This document shows, piece after piece, positions 28,335-36,902 of a DNA stretch of 55,443 nucleotides. Source of the stretch: Pseudomonadota bacterium (GTDB taxonomy: Bacteria; Pseudomonadota; Gammaproteobacteria; Burkholderiales; Burkholderiaceae_C); assembly GCA_021808525.1 (NCBI GenBank), contig JAKBBK010000012.1, positions 1 through 55,443 of the forward strand, given 5' to 3'. Position 1 is the first letter of the stretch, and the number at the start of each line of letters is the position of its first letter. The notes beneath the pieces are model-generated. The model was not told where the DNA came from. It ran no database searches and saw only the letters and a list, made by a program, of their open reading frames with translations. Position numbers and translations under genes: made by a program.

Positions 28335-29050
28335 TCGAGGCGCCGGCGGGTGTCGGCGAGCAGCCGACGCATGCGCATGAAGGCCGTGCGCTGGTCCTGC
28401 TCGCGAATGGCCTGGAACACCCGAAGGTGGTCGTCGAGGGCCTGCTTGAAGGTGTCGGCGCGCCGCGCCGACACGCCCAGCAGCATGCCCAGCGCCGAGC
28501 CGATCACCGAGGACAGGGGAATCAGAAGCTCGTTGTGCGTGGCCTCGAGCACGGCGACGTGGAATTGCAGGTCGGCCTCGACCCATTGCTCGACCACCTG
28601 GGAGTCGCGCATCGCCTCGCAGGCACGCTCGATGGCGCGAACATCCTCCGCGCCGCGATTGCGCGCGGCCAGCATGCAGGCATTGGGTTCGATGATCTCG
28701 CGGATCTCCCCCAGCTGGCGCAGCATGTCGCCGCCGGGGTCGGCCGCGCAGCGCCAGGCCAGCACCTCGGGGTCGAGCATGTTCCAGGCCGATACCGGCT
28801 GCACCCGGGTGCCGATGCGCGGGCGGGCCTTGAGCAGGCCCTTGGCCGCCAGCACCTTCACCGCCTCGCGCAGGGCGGTTCGGCTGACTCCCAGTTCCTG
28901 GCCCAGCACCTCCTCGCTGGGCAGGGTGCTGCCGCTGGGGTAGCCGCCGCCCACGATGCGCTCGCCCAGGCGCTGCACGACCTGTCGATGCAGCGCGGGC
29001 CCCGCCGATCCACCCTGGGCCGGACGCGGGACGGTAGGGGTCTTGGTCAT
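28331..29050 (-). CDS. GntR family transcriptional regulator (FadR/FCD subgroup), likely galactonate regulator
   Basis: 239-aa DNA-binding protein. An N-terminal winged helix-turn-helix (STLPSEEVLGQELGVSRTALREAVKVLAAKGLLKARPRIGTRV, residues 40-85) is followed by an all-helical FCD ligand domain with EIREIIEPNACMLAARN and DLQFHVAVLEATHNELLIPL, where His and Asp/Asn metal ligands are expected. It diverges from dgoK-dgoA and so is probably the galactonate or 2-dehydro-3-deoxygalactonate-responsive repressor of the island, by analogy with DgoR. A 13-bp motif in its divergent promoter recurs before the dehydratase gene. Confidence 0.88.
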   Translation of the reverse strand: MTKTPTVPRPAQGGSAGPALHRQVVQRLGERIVGGGYPSGSTLPSEEVLGQELGVSRTALREAVKVLAAKGLLKARPRIGTRVQPVSAWNMLDPEVLAWRCAADPGGDMLRQLGEIREIIEPNACMLAARNRGAEDVRAIERACEAMRDSQVVEQWVEADLQFHVAVLEATHNELLIPLSSVIGSALGMLLGVSARRADTFKQALDDHLRVFQAIREQDQRTAFMRMRRLLADTRRRLE

Positions 29051-29073
29051 GGCGTCGAAAGCGTTGTCGAATA

Positions 29074-29086
29074 TTGTATGATGATT
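29074..29086 (+). promoter_or_regulatory. 13-bp shared motif in the divergent regulator/dgoK promoter
   Basis: TTGTATGATGATT lies 24 bases from the regulator ATG and 64 bases before dgoK. The identical 13-mer occurs on the minus strand at 44220-44208, upstream of the sugar-acid dehydratase gene. Each copy contains TATGAT, a good -10 hexamer (29077-29082 here), so the sequence may be an operator overlapping a -10 element. Confidence 0.5.
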
Positions 29087-29149
29087 GAAACGGTTGCAGG
29101 CACGGATCGCAACCTCAGATCGCAACCTCCGCCCAGCCCAGGAAACAGC

Positions 29150-30115
29150 ATGCCGCCGAGCCCCGATCGCGCGGTCCCCGCAGGCGCTTCCGAGATCATC
29201 GGCATCGACTGGGGAACCACCCATCTGCGAGCTTACCGCGTTGCGCCCGACGGCAGCGTGATCGCCCGCTGCGAGGCGGAGGACGGGGTGCTGCGCGCGC
29301 GCGGGCGCTTCGGCGAGGTCTGCGCCGCGGTGCTGCAGCGCCTGGGCGCGCGCGCCGGCGAGCTGCCGGTGATCCTGTCCGGCATGGTGGGCAGTTCGCA
29401 GGGCTGGCAGCCGGTGGACTACCTGGGCATCGACCAGCCCCTGCGCAATCTCGGCGAGCACCTGGTCGCGCTGCGCGCGGCCGACGCCTTGCCGCGCTGT
29501 CATCTGGTTCCCGGCTACGCGGTGATGCCCGAGCAGGCCGGCCCCGAGCAGGGCATCGATGTCATGCGCGGCGAGGAGGTGCAGTTGCTGGGCGCCTCGC
29601 TGCTGGAGCCGGATGCGCGCAACCGCATGGTGGTGCTGCCCGGCACGCACTCCAAATGGGCACAGCTGGGAGGCGGGCTGATCCGCTGGTTCGCCACCTA
29701 CATGACCGGCGAACTGTTCGCCTGCCTGAGCCAGCATGGGACCCTGGGCGCCTTGATGACCCGCAGCGAGGAATCGCCGCAAGCCTTCGCCGAGGGCGTG
29801 CGCCGCGCCGCCGAGTCGCGCCTTGCCGGAGCGCTGTTCAGTTGCCGGGCCAAGGTGGTCACCGGGGCCATGCCCGCCGAGCACGCGCGGGAGTATCTCA
29901 GCGGGGTGCTGATCGGCGCCGAGCTGCACGAGGCGCTGGGGCGCGGCGGCCCCTCGGCGCGCCGGGTCTCGATCGTCGCCTCCAGCGCCCTGGCGCGGCG
30001 CTACCAGGACGCGGCCGCGCTGCTGGGTATCGAGGCGCGCTGCCTGGACCCCGATGCCGTCTACGTCGCCGCGTTGCGCGAGCTGGGGCGAGGCCTCCCC
30101 GACCCCCTTGTGTGA
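29150..30115 (+). CDS. dgoK: 2-dehydro-3-deoxygalactonokinase
   Basis: Phosphorylates 2-dehydro-3-deoxy-D-galactonate (KDGal) with ATP, the second intracellular step of the De Ley-Doudoroff galactonate route. 321 aa versus 292 in E. coli. Family motifs are IIGIDWGTTHLRAYRV, PVILSGMVGSSQGWQPVDY, VMRGEEVQLLG and VVLPGTHSKWAQLGGGLI (the GTHSKW signature), with SRLAGALFSCRA. ATG 29150 has AGGAAACAGC before it, an excellent ribosome binding site; the in-frame ATG at 29080 overlaps the operator and is unlikely. dgoA follows 11 bases after. Confidence 0.94.
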   Translation: MPPSPDRAVPAGASEIIGIDWGTTHLRAYRVAPDGSVIARCEAEDGVLRARGRFGEVCAAVLQRLGARAGELPVILSGMVGSSQGWQPVDYLGIDQPLRNLGEHLVALRAADALPRCHLVPGYAVMPEQAGPEQGIDVMRGEEVQLLGASLLEPDARNRMVVLPGTHSKWAQLGGGLIRWFATYMTGELFACLSQHGTLGALMTRSEESPQAFAEGVRRAAESRLAGALFSCRAKVVTGAMPAEHAREYLSGVLIGAELHEALGRGGPSARRVSIVASSALARRYQDAAALLGIEARCLDPDAVYVAALRELGRGLPDPLV

Positions 30116-30126
30116 GGAATCCCGTC

Positions 30127-30783
30127 ATGAACCCTGCCCTTCCACGTCACCCGGGCCTGCCGGCCGGCACCGTGCCCCTGGTGGCCATCCTGCGCGGGCT
30201 GCTGCCCGAGCAGGCCGCGGCCGTCGGCGCGGCCCTGTTCGAGGCCGGCCTGCGCTGCCTGGAGGTTCCGTTGAACCGGCCGCATGCGCTGCGCTGCATC
30301 CAGATCCTGGCGGCCATGGCGCCCGCGGACGCGCTGGTCGGAGGGGGCACCATGATGAGCCCGCGCGACGTGGACGAGGTCGTCGCGGCGGGCGGCCTGC
30401 TGATGGTTTCGCCCCATTGCGACCCCCAGCTCATCGCCCATGCGGCCGCGCGGGGCATGTTCTGCGCCCCGGGCGTGGCCACGCCCAGCGAGGCCTTCAG
30501 TGCGCTGCGCGCCGGCGCGCATGCCCTGAAGCTGTTTCCGGCCGAACAGATCGGGCCGCGTGGACTGAAGGCCCTGCGCACGGTGCTGCCTCCTGGAACC
30601 GAGGTGTGGCCGGTCGGCGGGGTGGACGAGGCACAGATGGCCGAATGGGTGGGCGCCGGCGCGACGGGTTTCGGAATCGGCTCGCAGCTGTTCCGGCCGG
30701 GCCTGGACGCCGCCGAAGTGGGCCGGCGCGCTGCGCGCATGCTGAGCGCCTGGCACGAGGCCCGGGTCCCGCCAGGCGCCTGA
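30127..30783 (+). CDS. dgoA: 2-dehydro-3-deoxy-6-phosphogalactonate aldolase
   Basis: Class I aldolase, 218 aa, cleaving KDPGal to pyruvate and glyceraldehyde 3-phosphate. The Schiff-base lysine is Lys135 in AHALKLFPAEQIG. The chain also has LVAILRGLLPEQAAAVGAALFEAGLRCLEVPLNRP and ALVGGGTMMSPRDVDEVVAAGG. KDPG aldolase (Eda) is the alternative, but PLNRP and the dgoK partner favour DgoA. A GAGGA ribosome binding site precedes ATG 30127. Its stop faces the glpK stop 19 bases away, so the dgoKA and galactoside operons converge. Confidence 0.94.
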   Translation: MNPALPRHPGLPAGTVPLVAILRGLLPEQAAAVGAALFEAGLRCLEVPLNRPHALRCIQILAAMAPADALVGGGTMMSPRDVDEVVAAGGLLMVSPHCDPQLIAHAAARGMFCAPGVATPSEAFSALRAGAHALKLFPAEQIGPRGLKALRTVLPPGTEVWPVGGVDEAQMAEWVGAGATGFGIGSQLFRPGLDAAEVGRRAARMLSAWHEARVPPGA

Positions 30784-30802
30784 TCTCGCGAGGCCTGCCG
30801 GC

Positions 30803-32311
30803 TCAGCTCCGCGGCTCGCTCCAGTCCAGGGAGCGTTGCACGGCCTGCTGCCAGCGGCGAAGCAGGCGTTCGCGTTCGGCGCCGGGCATCGAGGGCTCCC
30901 AGCGCCGCTGGGCCTGCCAGTGCGAGGCCAGTTCCTCGGTGTCGCGCCACAGACCCGCGGCCAGGCCGGCCGCGCAGGCCGCGCCCAGCGCCGTGGTCTC
31001 GCTGCACACCGGGCGAATCACCGGCGTGTCCAGCAGGTCGGCCTGGAATTGCATGAGCAGCGAGTTCGCGCTCATGCCGCCATCCACCTTGATCTCGCGC
31101 AAGGCCATGCCGCTGTCGCGTTGCATCGCCGCCACGATTTCCTGCACCTGGAAGGCCGTGGCCTCCAGCGCCGCGCGCGCGATGTGGCCGCGATGCGCGA
31201 AATGGGTCAGGCCCACCAGCACCCCGCGCGCGTCGGGGCGCCAATGGGGCGCGAACAGGCCGGAGAAGGCGGGCACGAAGTACACGTCCCCGTTGTCGGG
31301 CACGCTGCGTGCGAGCTGCTCGATGTCCGCGGCCGAGCCGATCAGCCCCAGGTTGTCGCGCAACCAGCGCACCAGGGATCCGGTGACGGCGATCGACCCT
31401 TCCAGCGCGTAGCAGGGCGCCTGCTCCTCCAGGCGGTAGGCCACGGTGCCGAGCAGGCCGCTGGCCGAGGGCGCGGGGCGCGCCCCGGTGTGCATCAGCA
31501 GGAAGGAACCGGTGCCGTAGGTGACCTTGGCCTGCCCCGGGGCGAAGCAGGCCTGGCCGATCAGCGCGGCCTGCTGGTCGCCCACCAGCGCCGCCAGCTC
31601 GACCCCGCGCAGGGCGCCTTCGCGAATCGGGCCGATGCGCTGCGAGGTGGATACCACGCGGGGCAGGCAGGCCAGGGGAATGTCCAGGGCCTCGCAGATC
31701 TCCTCGTCCCACTCCAGGCGGTGGATGTCGAACAGATTGGTGCGGCTGGCATTGGTGACATCGCTGACATGGCGCCCGTCCTCGGTCCCGCCCGTGAGAT
31801 TCCAGGCCAGCCAGGCATCCATGGTGCCGAACAGCACTTCGCCGCGCGCGGCCGCCTGCGCCGCCCCGGGATGCTGGCGCAGCAGCCACTGCAGCTTGCA
31901 GGCCGAAAAGTAGTTGGCCGGGGGCAGGCCCGTGCGATCGCGCCAGCCCTGCGGGCCCGCGCTCCGTACCACGTCGCGCACCAGGGACTCGGTGCGGCCG
32001 TCCTGCCAGACGATGGCGTTGCCCAGCGCGCGACCGCTCGCGCGCTCCCACAGCACGGTCGTCTCGCGCTGGTTGGCGATGCCCACCGCGGCAAGCTGCC
32101 CGGCCCCGATTCCCGCCTCGCGCAGCGCCTGCGCCGCCAGCTCCTGCACGTTGCGCAGGATTTCCGCGGGGTCGTGCTCCACCCAGCCGGGCTGGGGGCA
32201 GATCTGGCGGTGCTCGCGCTGCGCCGTCGCCACCACGCGCAGCGCCGCGTCGAACACCATGACCCGCGAGCTGGTGGTGCCCTGGTCGATGGCCGCGACA
32301 AAGCTGTTCAC
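30803..32311 (-). CDS. glpK: Glycerol kinase
   Basis: Phosphorylates glycerol to sn-glycerol 3-phosphate; 502 aa, the same length as E. coli GlpK. It starts at GTG 32311, which overlaps the glpD stop, and opens NSFVAAIDQGTTSSRVMVFD. GWVEHDPAEILRNVQ, NAIVWQDGRT, GTMDAWLAWNLTGG, VTYGTGSFLLMHTG and KVDGGMSANSLLMQFQADLLD are diagnostic. It is the last gene of the galactoside operon. There is no glycerol facilitator (GlpF) or GlpR in the operon, which suggests that the glycerol arises inside the cell from an imported glycoside. Confidence 0.96.
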   Translation of the reverse strand: MNSFVAAIDQGTTSSRVMVFDAALRVVATAQREHRQICPQPGWVEHDPAEILRNVQELAAQALREAGIGAGQLAAVGIANQRETTVLWERASGRALGNAIVWQDGRTESLVRDVVRSAGPQGWRDRTGLPPANYFSACKLQWLLRQHPGAAQAAARGEVLFGTMDAWLAWNLTGGTEDGRHVSDVTNASRTNLFDIHRLEWDEEICEALDIPLACLPRVVSTSQRIGPIREGALRGVELAALVGDQQAALIGQACFAPGQAKVTYGTGSFLLMHTGARPAPSASGLLGTVAYRLEEQAPCYALEGSIAVTGSLVRWLRDNLGLIGSAADIEQLARSVPDNGDVYFVPAFSGLFAPHWRPDARGVLVGLTHFAHRGHIARAALEATAFQVQEIVAAMQRDSGMALREIKVDGGMSANSLLMQFQADLLDTPVIRPVCSETTALGAACAAGLAAGLWRDTEELASHWQAQRRWEPSMPGAERERLLRRWQQAVQRSLDWSEPRS

Positions 32312-33882
32312 AGGTTGCCTCCCGAGGTTGCCGTGGCGCCTGGCTGGGCGGCTCGGCGTTCGAACCATGCGTCGACCGCGGCGCGTTGCGCGGGGCTCGA
32401 GTCCAGCCCGCACTTGCTGCGGCGCCAGAGAAAGTCCTCGCCGCTGCGCGCCCATTCCTGATCGGCAGCGTATTGCAGTTCGGCCTCGAACACCCCGGGG
32501 GCGATCTCGGCGCCCAGATCGCCGGGGCCGCGGGCGGCGCCCAGCCAGCGATGCAGCCGGGTGCCGTAGGCGCGCGCCACGCGCCGGCGCATGGGCGCCG
32601 GCATCCAGGCATGGCGCGCGGCCAGCGACAGTTCGAAGTCGGCCAGGTCGCCGGGCCCGGGGCCGGCGCGCCCCAGTCCGGCGTACAGGTCGCCACCCGG
32701 GAGCACGGAGCGGGCGGTCCAGGCGCCCCGCCTGCAGTCCAGCACCGCGGCCAGCCGGTCGGCCGCCTGCTCGGCCAGCAGCCGGTAGGTGGTGATCTTG
32801 CCACCCCAGACATTGAGCAGCGGGGCGCCGGCGGCGTCGAGTTCGAGGCGGTAGTCGCGCGTCACCGCGGAGGGATCTCCGCTGTGGTCGTCGAGCAGGG
32901 GCCGCACCCCGGAGAAGCTCCAGACCACGTCCGCGCGGCCCAGGGGCACGTCGAAGTAGCGCCTCACGCTTTCGCACAGGTAATCGGTTTCCTGCTCGCT
33001 GATGCGCGGGGTGCCCGGGTCCTGCTCGAAGCTCACGTCGGTGGTGCCGACCAGCAGATGATCCTCGCCGTAGGGGATGACGAACACGATGCGCCGGTCG
33101 GGGTTCTGCAGCAGCCAGGCCTGGCGCATGGGCGCCCATCGGCGCACCACGATATGCGAGCCCTTGACCAGTCGAGGACGGCGCGGGGCGGCGGCGCCCG
33201 CGTCCTGCGCCAGCTGCCCGGCCCAGGGGCCGGCCGCGTTGACCAGGCTGCGCGCGCGCAGCGCGAAGCTGCCGCCCGCGCCGTGCAGTTCGGCCTGCCA
33301 CAAGCCGGCCTCGCGGCGCAGCGCTCCCACCCGCGTGCGGGTGAGTACTCGAGCGCCGCGCTCGGCGGCGTCGAGGGCATTGAGCACGACCAGCCGCGCG
33401 TCGTCCACCCAGCCGTCCGAGTAGGCGAAACCCTGGCGCCATTGGGGGCGCAGGGAGCAGCCGGAGGCCTCGGCCTGCAGGTCGACCATGCGCGAGCCCG
33501 GCAGCCAGCGCCGGCGCGCCAGGTGGTCGTACAGCCACAGCCCGGCGCGCAGGGTCCACACCGAGCGCAGCCGCGGGTCGTGGGGCACGATGAACCGCAT
33601 GGGCCACATGATGTGGGGCGCGCTGCCGAGCAGCACCTCGCGCTCCTGCAGCGCCTTGCGCACCAGCGAGAATTCGTGGAATTCGAGGTAGCGCAGGCCG
33701 CCATGGATCAGCTTGGTCGATGCCGAGGAGGTGTGCGCGGCCAGGTCGTGCTGTTCGCTGAGCACGACGCGAAGCCCGCGCCCGGCCAGGTCGCGGGCGA
33801 TGCCGCAGCCGTTGACCCCACCGCCCACGACCAGCACGTCCCAGGGCTCGCCCACGCCGGTCGGCGCCACGTCGGGAGTCAT
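32308..33882 (-). CDS. glpD: Aerobic glycerol-3-phosphate dehydrogenase
   Basis: Membrane-associated FAD enzyme oxidising glycerol 3-phosphate to dihydroxyacetone phosphate and reducing quinone; 524 aa. The N-terminal FAD fold is DVLVVGGGVNGCGIARDLAGRGLRVVLSEQHDLAAHTSSASTKLIHGGLRYLE, followed by PYGEDHLLVGTTDVSFEQDPGTPRISEQE and VVWSFSGVRPLLDD, all typical of GlpD. A GAGGAGG ribosome binding site precedes ATG 33882. The glpK start overlaps its stop. Its position between an alpha-galactosidase and glpK is unusual for glycerol genes. Confidence 0.96.
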   Translation of the reverse strand: MTPDVAPTGVGEPWDVLVVGGGVNGCGIARDLAGRGLRVVLSEQHDLAAHTSSASTKLIHGGLRYLEFHEFSLVRKALQEREVLLGSAPHIMWPMRFIVPHDPRLRSVWTLRAGLWLYDHLARRRWLPGSRMVDLQAEASGCSLRPQWRQGFAYSDGWVDDARLVVLNALDAAERGARVLTRTRVGALRREAGLWQAELHGAGGSFALRARSLVNAAGPWAGQLAQDAGAAAPRRPRLVKGSHIVVRRWAPMRQAWLLQNPDRRIVFVIPYGEDHLLVGTTDVSFEQDPGTPRISEQETDYLCESVRRYFDVPLGRADVVWSFSGVRPLLDDHSGDPSAVTRDYRLELDAAGAPLLNVWGGKITTYRLLAEQAADRLAAVLDCRRGAWTARSVLPGGDLYAGLGRAGPGPGDLADFELSLAARHAWMPAPMRRRVARAYGTRLHRWLGAARGPGDLGAEIAPGVFEAELQYAADQEWARSGEDFLWRRSKCGLDSSPAQRAAVDAWFERRAAQPGATATSGGNL

Positions 33883-33904
33883 GGACAGGTCCTCCTCACC
33901 CGGC

Positions 33905-36046
33905 TCATGCCCGCTCCAGCCCGAACACCAGCGCCGCCTCCGGATGCAGCGCGGGCAGGGGCAGCCCGCATTGGGCGAGTTCGTGGCCGTCGGCCAGCAC
34001 GCCGGGGCCGGCGAGCGCGCGCAGCCAGCTGCTCTGCTGTTCAGCGCGCTGGCGCAGCTGGCCCGCGCGGCCCAGCAGGTGCACCCGCCAGCGCCCGCTG
34101 CCGCGCAGGCGCGGCAGGCGCAGAGCCGCCGACTGCGAGCCCGGCATCGCCTCGGGCTGGAACACGCACAGGAAATGGCGCTGCGGCGTGGAGGCCAGCC
34201 ACCAGCAGGCGCCGGTGGGGCTGCGTCCCTGGTCGATCTCCCCGTCGTGGATGGTCTCGCGCCATTGCTTGTACAGCGCGATCCAGCCGCGCAGGCGGTC
34301 GCGCTCGTCGGTGCTCATCGCGCGCACGTCGGCCTCCACGCCCATATGCCCGAAACAGGCCACCGCGCATCGCAGGTCGATGCTCTGGGATCGCCCGGTG
34401 GCATGGGCGGGCGCGGGGCCCACGTGGCTGCCCAGCAATTCCGGCGGGAACAGGCGCAGCGCCCCCGACTGGATGGCGATGCGCGAGCTGGCGTCGTTGT
34501 TGTCGCTGGTCCACAGGCGCTGGGTATGCCGCAGGATGCCCAGGTCGGCGCGCGCCCCGCCGGAGGCACAGCTCTCGATCTCCACCCGCGGGTGGGCATC
34601 GCGCAGGCGTTCGAGCAGCGCGTACAGCGCCAGCACCTGGGCATGCATGCCGGGTCGCCCCTGCGCGTCCAGCGCCTGCGCGAGATCGCGGTTCATGTCC
34701 CATTTCAGGTAGGAAATCGGGGTGTCGCGCAGCAGCGCATCGAGTTTTTCGAACAGGTACTGCGAGACCTCCGGGCGGGCCAGGTCGAGCACCAGCTGAT
34801 GGCGCCCGAACACCGGCTCGCGCCGGGCATCCCCGAGCGCCCACTGCGGATGCTCGCGGTACAGCCGGCTGTTCGGGTTGACCATCTCGGGCTCGACCCA
34901 CAGGCCGAACTCCATGCCCAGCGAGCGTACATGCTCGGCCAGGCCGCGCAATCCATGGGGATACTTGCGCGGGTCGGGCCACCAGTCGCCCAGCGCCGCG
35001 CGGTCGTCGTCGCGGCCCTCGAACCATCCGTCGTCGAGCACGAAGCGCTCCACGCCGAGCTCGGCGGCGCGCGAGGCCAGATCGCGCAACTCGGCCTCGT
35101 CGTGGCGGAAGTACAGTGCCTCCCAGGTATTCAGGTGCACGGGGCGCGGGCGTCGCTTGCCGCCCGGCCAGCGCAGCACTTCGCGCCTTGCCAGGGCATG
35201 CAGGCCGCGCGCGGCGGAGCCGATGCCGGCCTGGCCCAGCGCCAGGTACAGCGCCGGCACGCGCAGGCGCGCGCCGGGCGCCAGGCGCACCTCGCCGGGG
35301 GCGAACCATTCGCCGGCCTGCAGCAGCAGCCGGCCGTCGTCGTGGCGCTCCAGCGCGAAGCGGTGGTTGCCGCTCCAGGCCAGTTGCACGCCGATGGCCG
35401 GACCCTGGTGCTCGCAGCTGTGGGCGCCCAGCACGTACAGCCCCGGCGGTGCCTGGTGCGAGCTGCGCCCGCGCCGGTTCTCGCGCGACCAGCCGTCGGT
35501 TCCCACCGCGCGGCGCTCCCACTGGAATTCCGCCGCCCATTCGCCGTGCGGGCAGCTCACCTCGCTGAGTTCGGCGGGCAGGGCGATGCTGGCCCCGGCC
35601 AGGCGGTCGACCTGGAGCTCGGTGGCTCCGCGATTGTGCAGCTCGGCCTCCACGCGCAGCACGTCGGTCGCCGGGTCGAGACTGAGCTCGATGCGCAGCC
35701 CCAGTCCGGCGCTGAGGTCGCCGAGCTGCAGGCTCAGGCTGTCCGCGGCGGGCTGGCTCCAGGACTCCACGCTCCAGTCGTGGATGGCGTCGAGGCCGTC
35801 GCGGTGCGCGCGCAGCAGGCCATCCTGGGCCAGGCCGTTGCCGTGGCCGGGGGCCAGGCGCGGCAGGCTGGGCGCGTCCATGCCGCCCTGGGGCATGGAC
35901 AGCAGTTCCGAGCCGGGCCAGGCGGCCAGAAGGTCCAGCGCGTCCAGGCGAGAGCCCAGGTGGCGCCACACGGCGGCGCCTCCCGCGGCCAGCTCCAGCA
36001 CCGCGCTGCAGGCATTGCCCTCGAGTCGCAAAAGGGTCGCTTGCAT
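33905..36046 (-). CDS. Alpha-galactosidase, glycoside hydrolase family 36
   Basis: 713-aa retaining alpha-galactosidase. The nucleophile is Asp450 in YLKWDMNRD and the acid/base is Asp515 in LWTSDNNDA. LNTWEALYFRHDEAELRDLASRAAELGVERFVLDDGWFEGRDDDRAALGDWW and GLWVEPEMVNPNSRLYREHP are family hallmarks. There is no signal peptide, so it acts on imported substrate in the cytoplasm. It hydrolyses terminal alpha-1,6-galactose, as in melibiose, raffinose, or the outer galactose of digalactosyl-glycerol. Four bases separate its start from the preceding permease gene, so the substrate almost certainly enters through this ABC system. Confidence 0.94.
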   Translation of the reverse strand: MQATLLRLEGNACSAVLELAAGGAAVWRHLGSRLDALDLLAAWPGSELLSMPQGGMDAPSLPRLAPGHGNGLAQDGLLRAHRDGLDAIHDWSVESWSQPAADSLSLQLGDLSAGLGLRIELSLDPATDVLRVEAELHNRGATELQVDRLAGASIALPAELSEVSCPHGEWAAEFQWERRAVGTDGWSRENRRGRSSHQAPPGLYVLGAHSCEHQGPAIGVQLAWSGNHRFALERHDDGRLLLQAGEWFAPGEVRLAPGARLRVPALYLALGQAGIGSAARGLHALARREVLRWPGGKRRPRPVHLNTWEALYFRHDEAELRDLASRAAELGVERFVLDDGWFEGRDDDRAALGDWWPDPRKYPHGLRGLAEHVRSLGMEFGLWVEPEMVNPNSRLYREHPQWALGDARREPVFGRHQLVLDLARPEVSQYLFEKLDALLRDTPISYLKWDMNRDLAQALDAQGRPGMHAQVLALYALLERLRDAHPRVEIESCASGGARADLGILRHTQRLWTSDNNDASSRIAIQSGALRLFPPELLGSHVGPAPAHATGRSQSIDLRCAVACFGHMGVEADVRAMSTDERDRLRGWIALYKQWRETIHDGEIDQGRSPTGACWWLASTPQRHFLCVFQPEAMPGSQSAALRLPRLRGSGRWRVHLLGRAGQLRQRAEQQSSWLRALAGPGVLADGHELAQCGLPLPALHPEAALVFGLERA

Positions 36047-36050
36047 GGAT

Positions 36051-36902
36051 TCAGCCCTTGGTCGCGCCGAGGGTGAGCCCGGCGATGAAGTGGCGTTGCA
36101 TGGCGAAGAACATCACCACCGGCGGCAGGGCGGCGAGAATGGATCCCGCGGCCACGAGCTGCCATTGCGAGATCCACTGGCCGTTGAGGGACATGAGGCC
36201 CCCGGTGACCGGCATGGCATGGCTGCCCTGGGTGAGCACGGTGGCCCAGAAATAGTCGTTCCAGACGAAGGTGAAGATGAGCACGGCCAGCGCCGCCATG
36301 GCGGGCCGGATCAGCGGCAGCACGATGCGCAGGAAGATGCGCAGCTCGCCGGCGCCCTCGATGCGCGCCGCTTCGATGAGTTCGCGCGGCAGGTCGCGGA
36401 TGAAGTTGCGCAGGAAGAAGGTGCAGAAGCCGCTCTGGAAGGCGGTGTGGAACAGGGTCAGCCCCAGGGTGCTGTTGTACAGCCCCAGGTGCAGCGAGAG
36501 CTGGCGCACCGGCACCATGAGGATCTGGGCGGGCACGAAATTTCCACCGACGAACAGGAAGAACACCGCCAGGTTGGCCCGGAACCGGTACACGCCGAGG
36601 GCGTATCCGGCCAGGCTGGCCAGCGCGATGGAGCCCACCACCGCGGGCACCGTGACCTCGAAGCTGTTGAGGATGTAGCGCAGCAGCGGGGTGTTGCGGA
36701 ACACCTGCAGGTAGTTGCCCAGCCCCTCCCACGAGGCCGGCAGGCCCCAGTAGTTGCCGGAGTTCATGTCGGCGGGGGTGCGCACCGACATCATGGCCAC
36801 GGCCAGGATGGGAAGCAGCCACACGAGCAGCAGCACCGGAATGCCTATGCGGTAGGCCCAGCGCGTGGGCGCGCGGGTCTGTTCGATCGGGGTGGGGAAC
36901 AT
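36051..36902 (-). CDS. CUT1 sugar ABC transporter permease (MalG-like)
   Basis: 283-aa inner-membrane permease with about six transmembrane segments. The cytoplasmic EAA loop reads EAARIEGAGELRIFLRIVLPLIRPA, which docks to the ATPase. It ends FAMQRHFIAGLTLGATKG, as in MalG/UgpE-type subunits (QRHFIxGLTxGAxKG). ATG 36902 overlaps the stop of the partner permease (ATGA). It forms the import channel with that partner, the binding protein at 37904-39142 and the ATPase at 41217-42377. Confidence 0.95.
   Translation of the reverse strand: MFPTPIEQTRAPTRWAYRIGIPVLLLVWLLPILAVAMMSVRTPADMNSGNYWGLPASWEGLGNYLQVFRNTPLLRYILNSFEVTVPAVVGSIALASLAGYALGVYRFRANLAVFFLFVGGNFVPAQILMVPVRQLSLHLGLYNSTLGLTLFHTAFQSGFCTFFLRNFIRDLPRELIEAARIEGAGELRIFLRIVLPLIRPAMAALAVLIFTFVWNDYFWATVLTQGSHAMPVTGGLMSLNGQWISQWQLVAAGSILAALPPVVMFFAMQRHFIAGLTLGATKG

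Noticed and set aside
29080-29149. dgoK start at ATG 29080
   Set aside because: This ATG lies inside the -10/operator motif; ATG 29150 has a near-ideal ribosome binding site and the conserved N-terminus begins after it.
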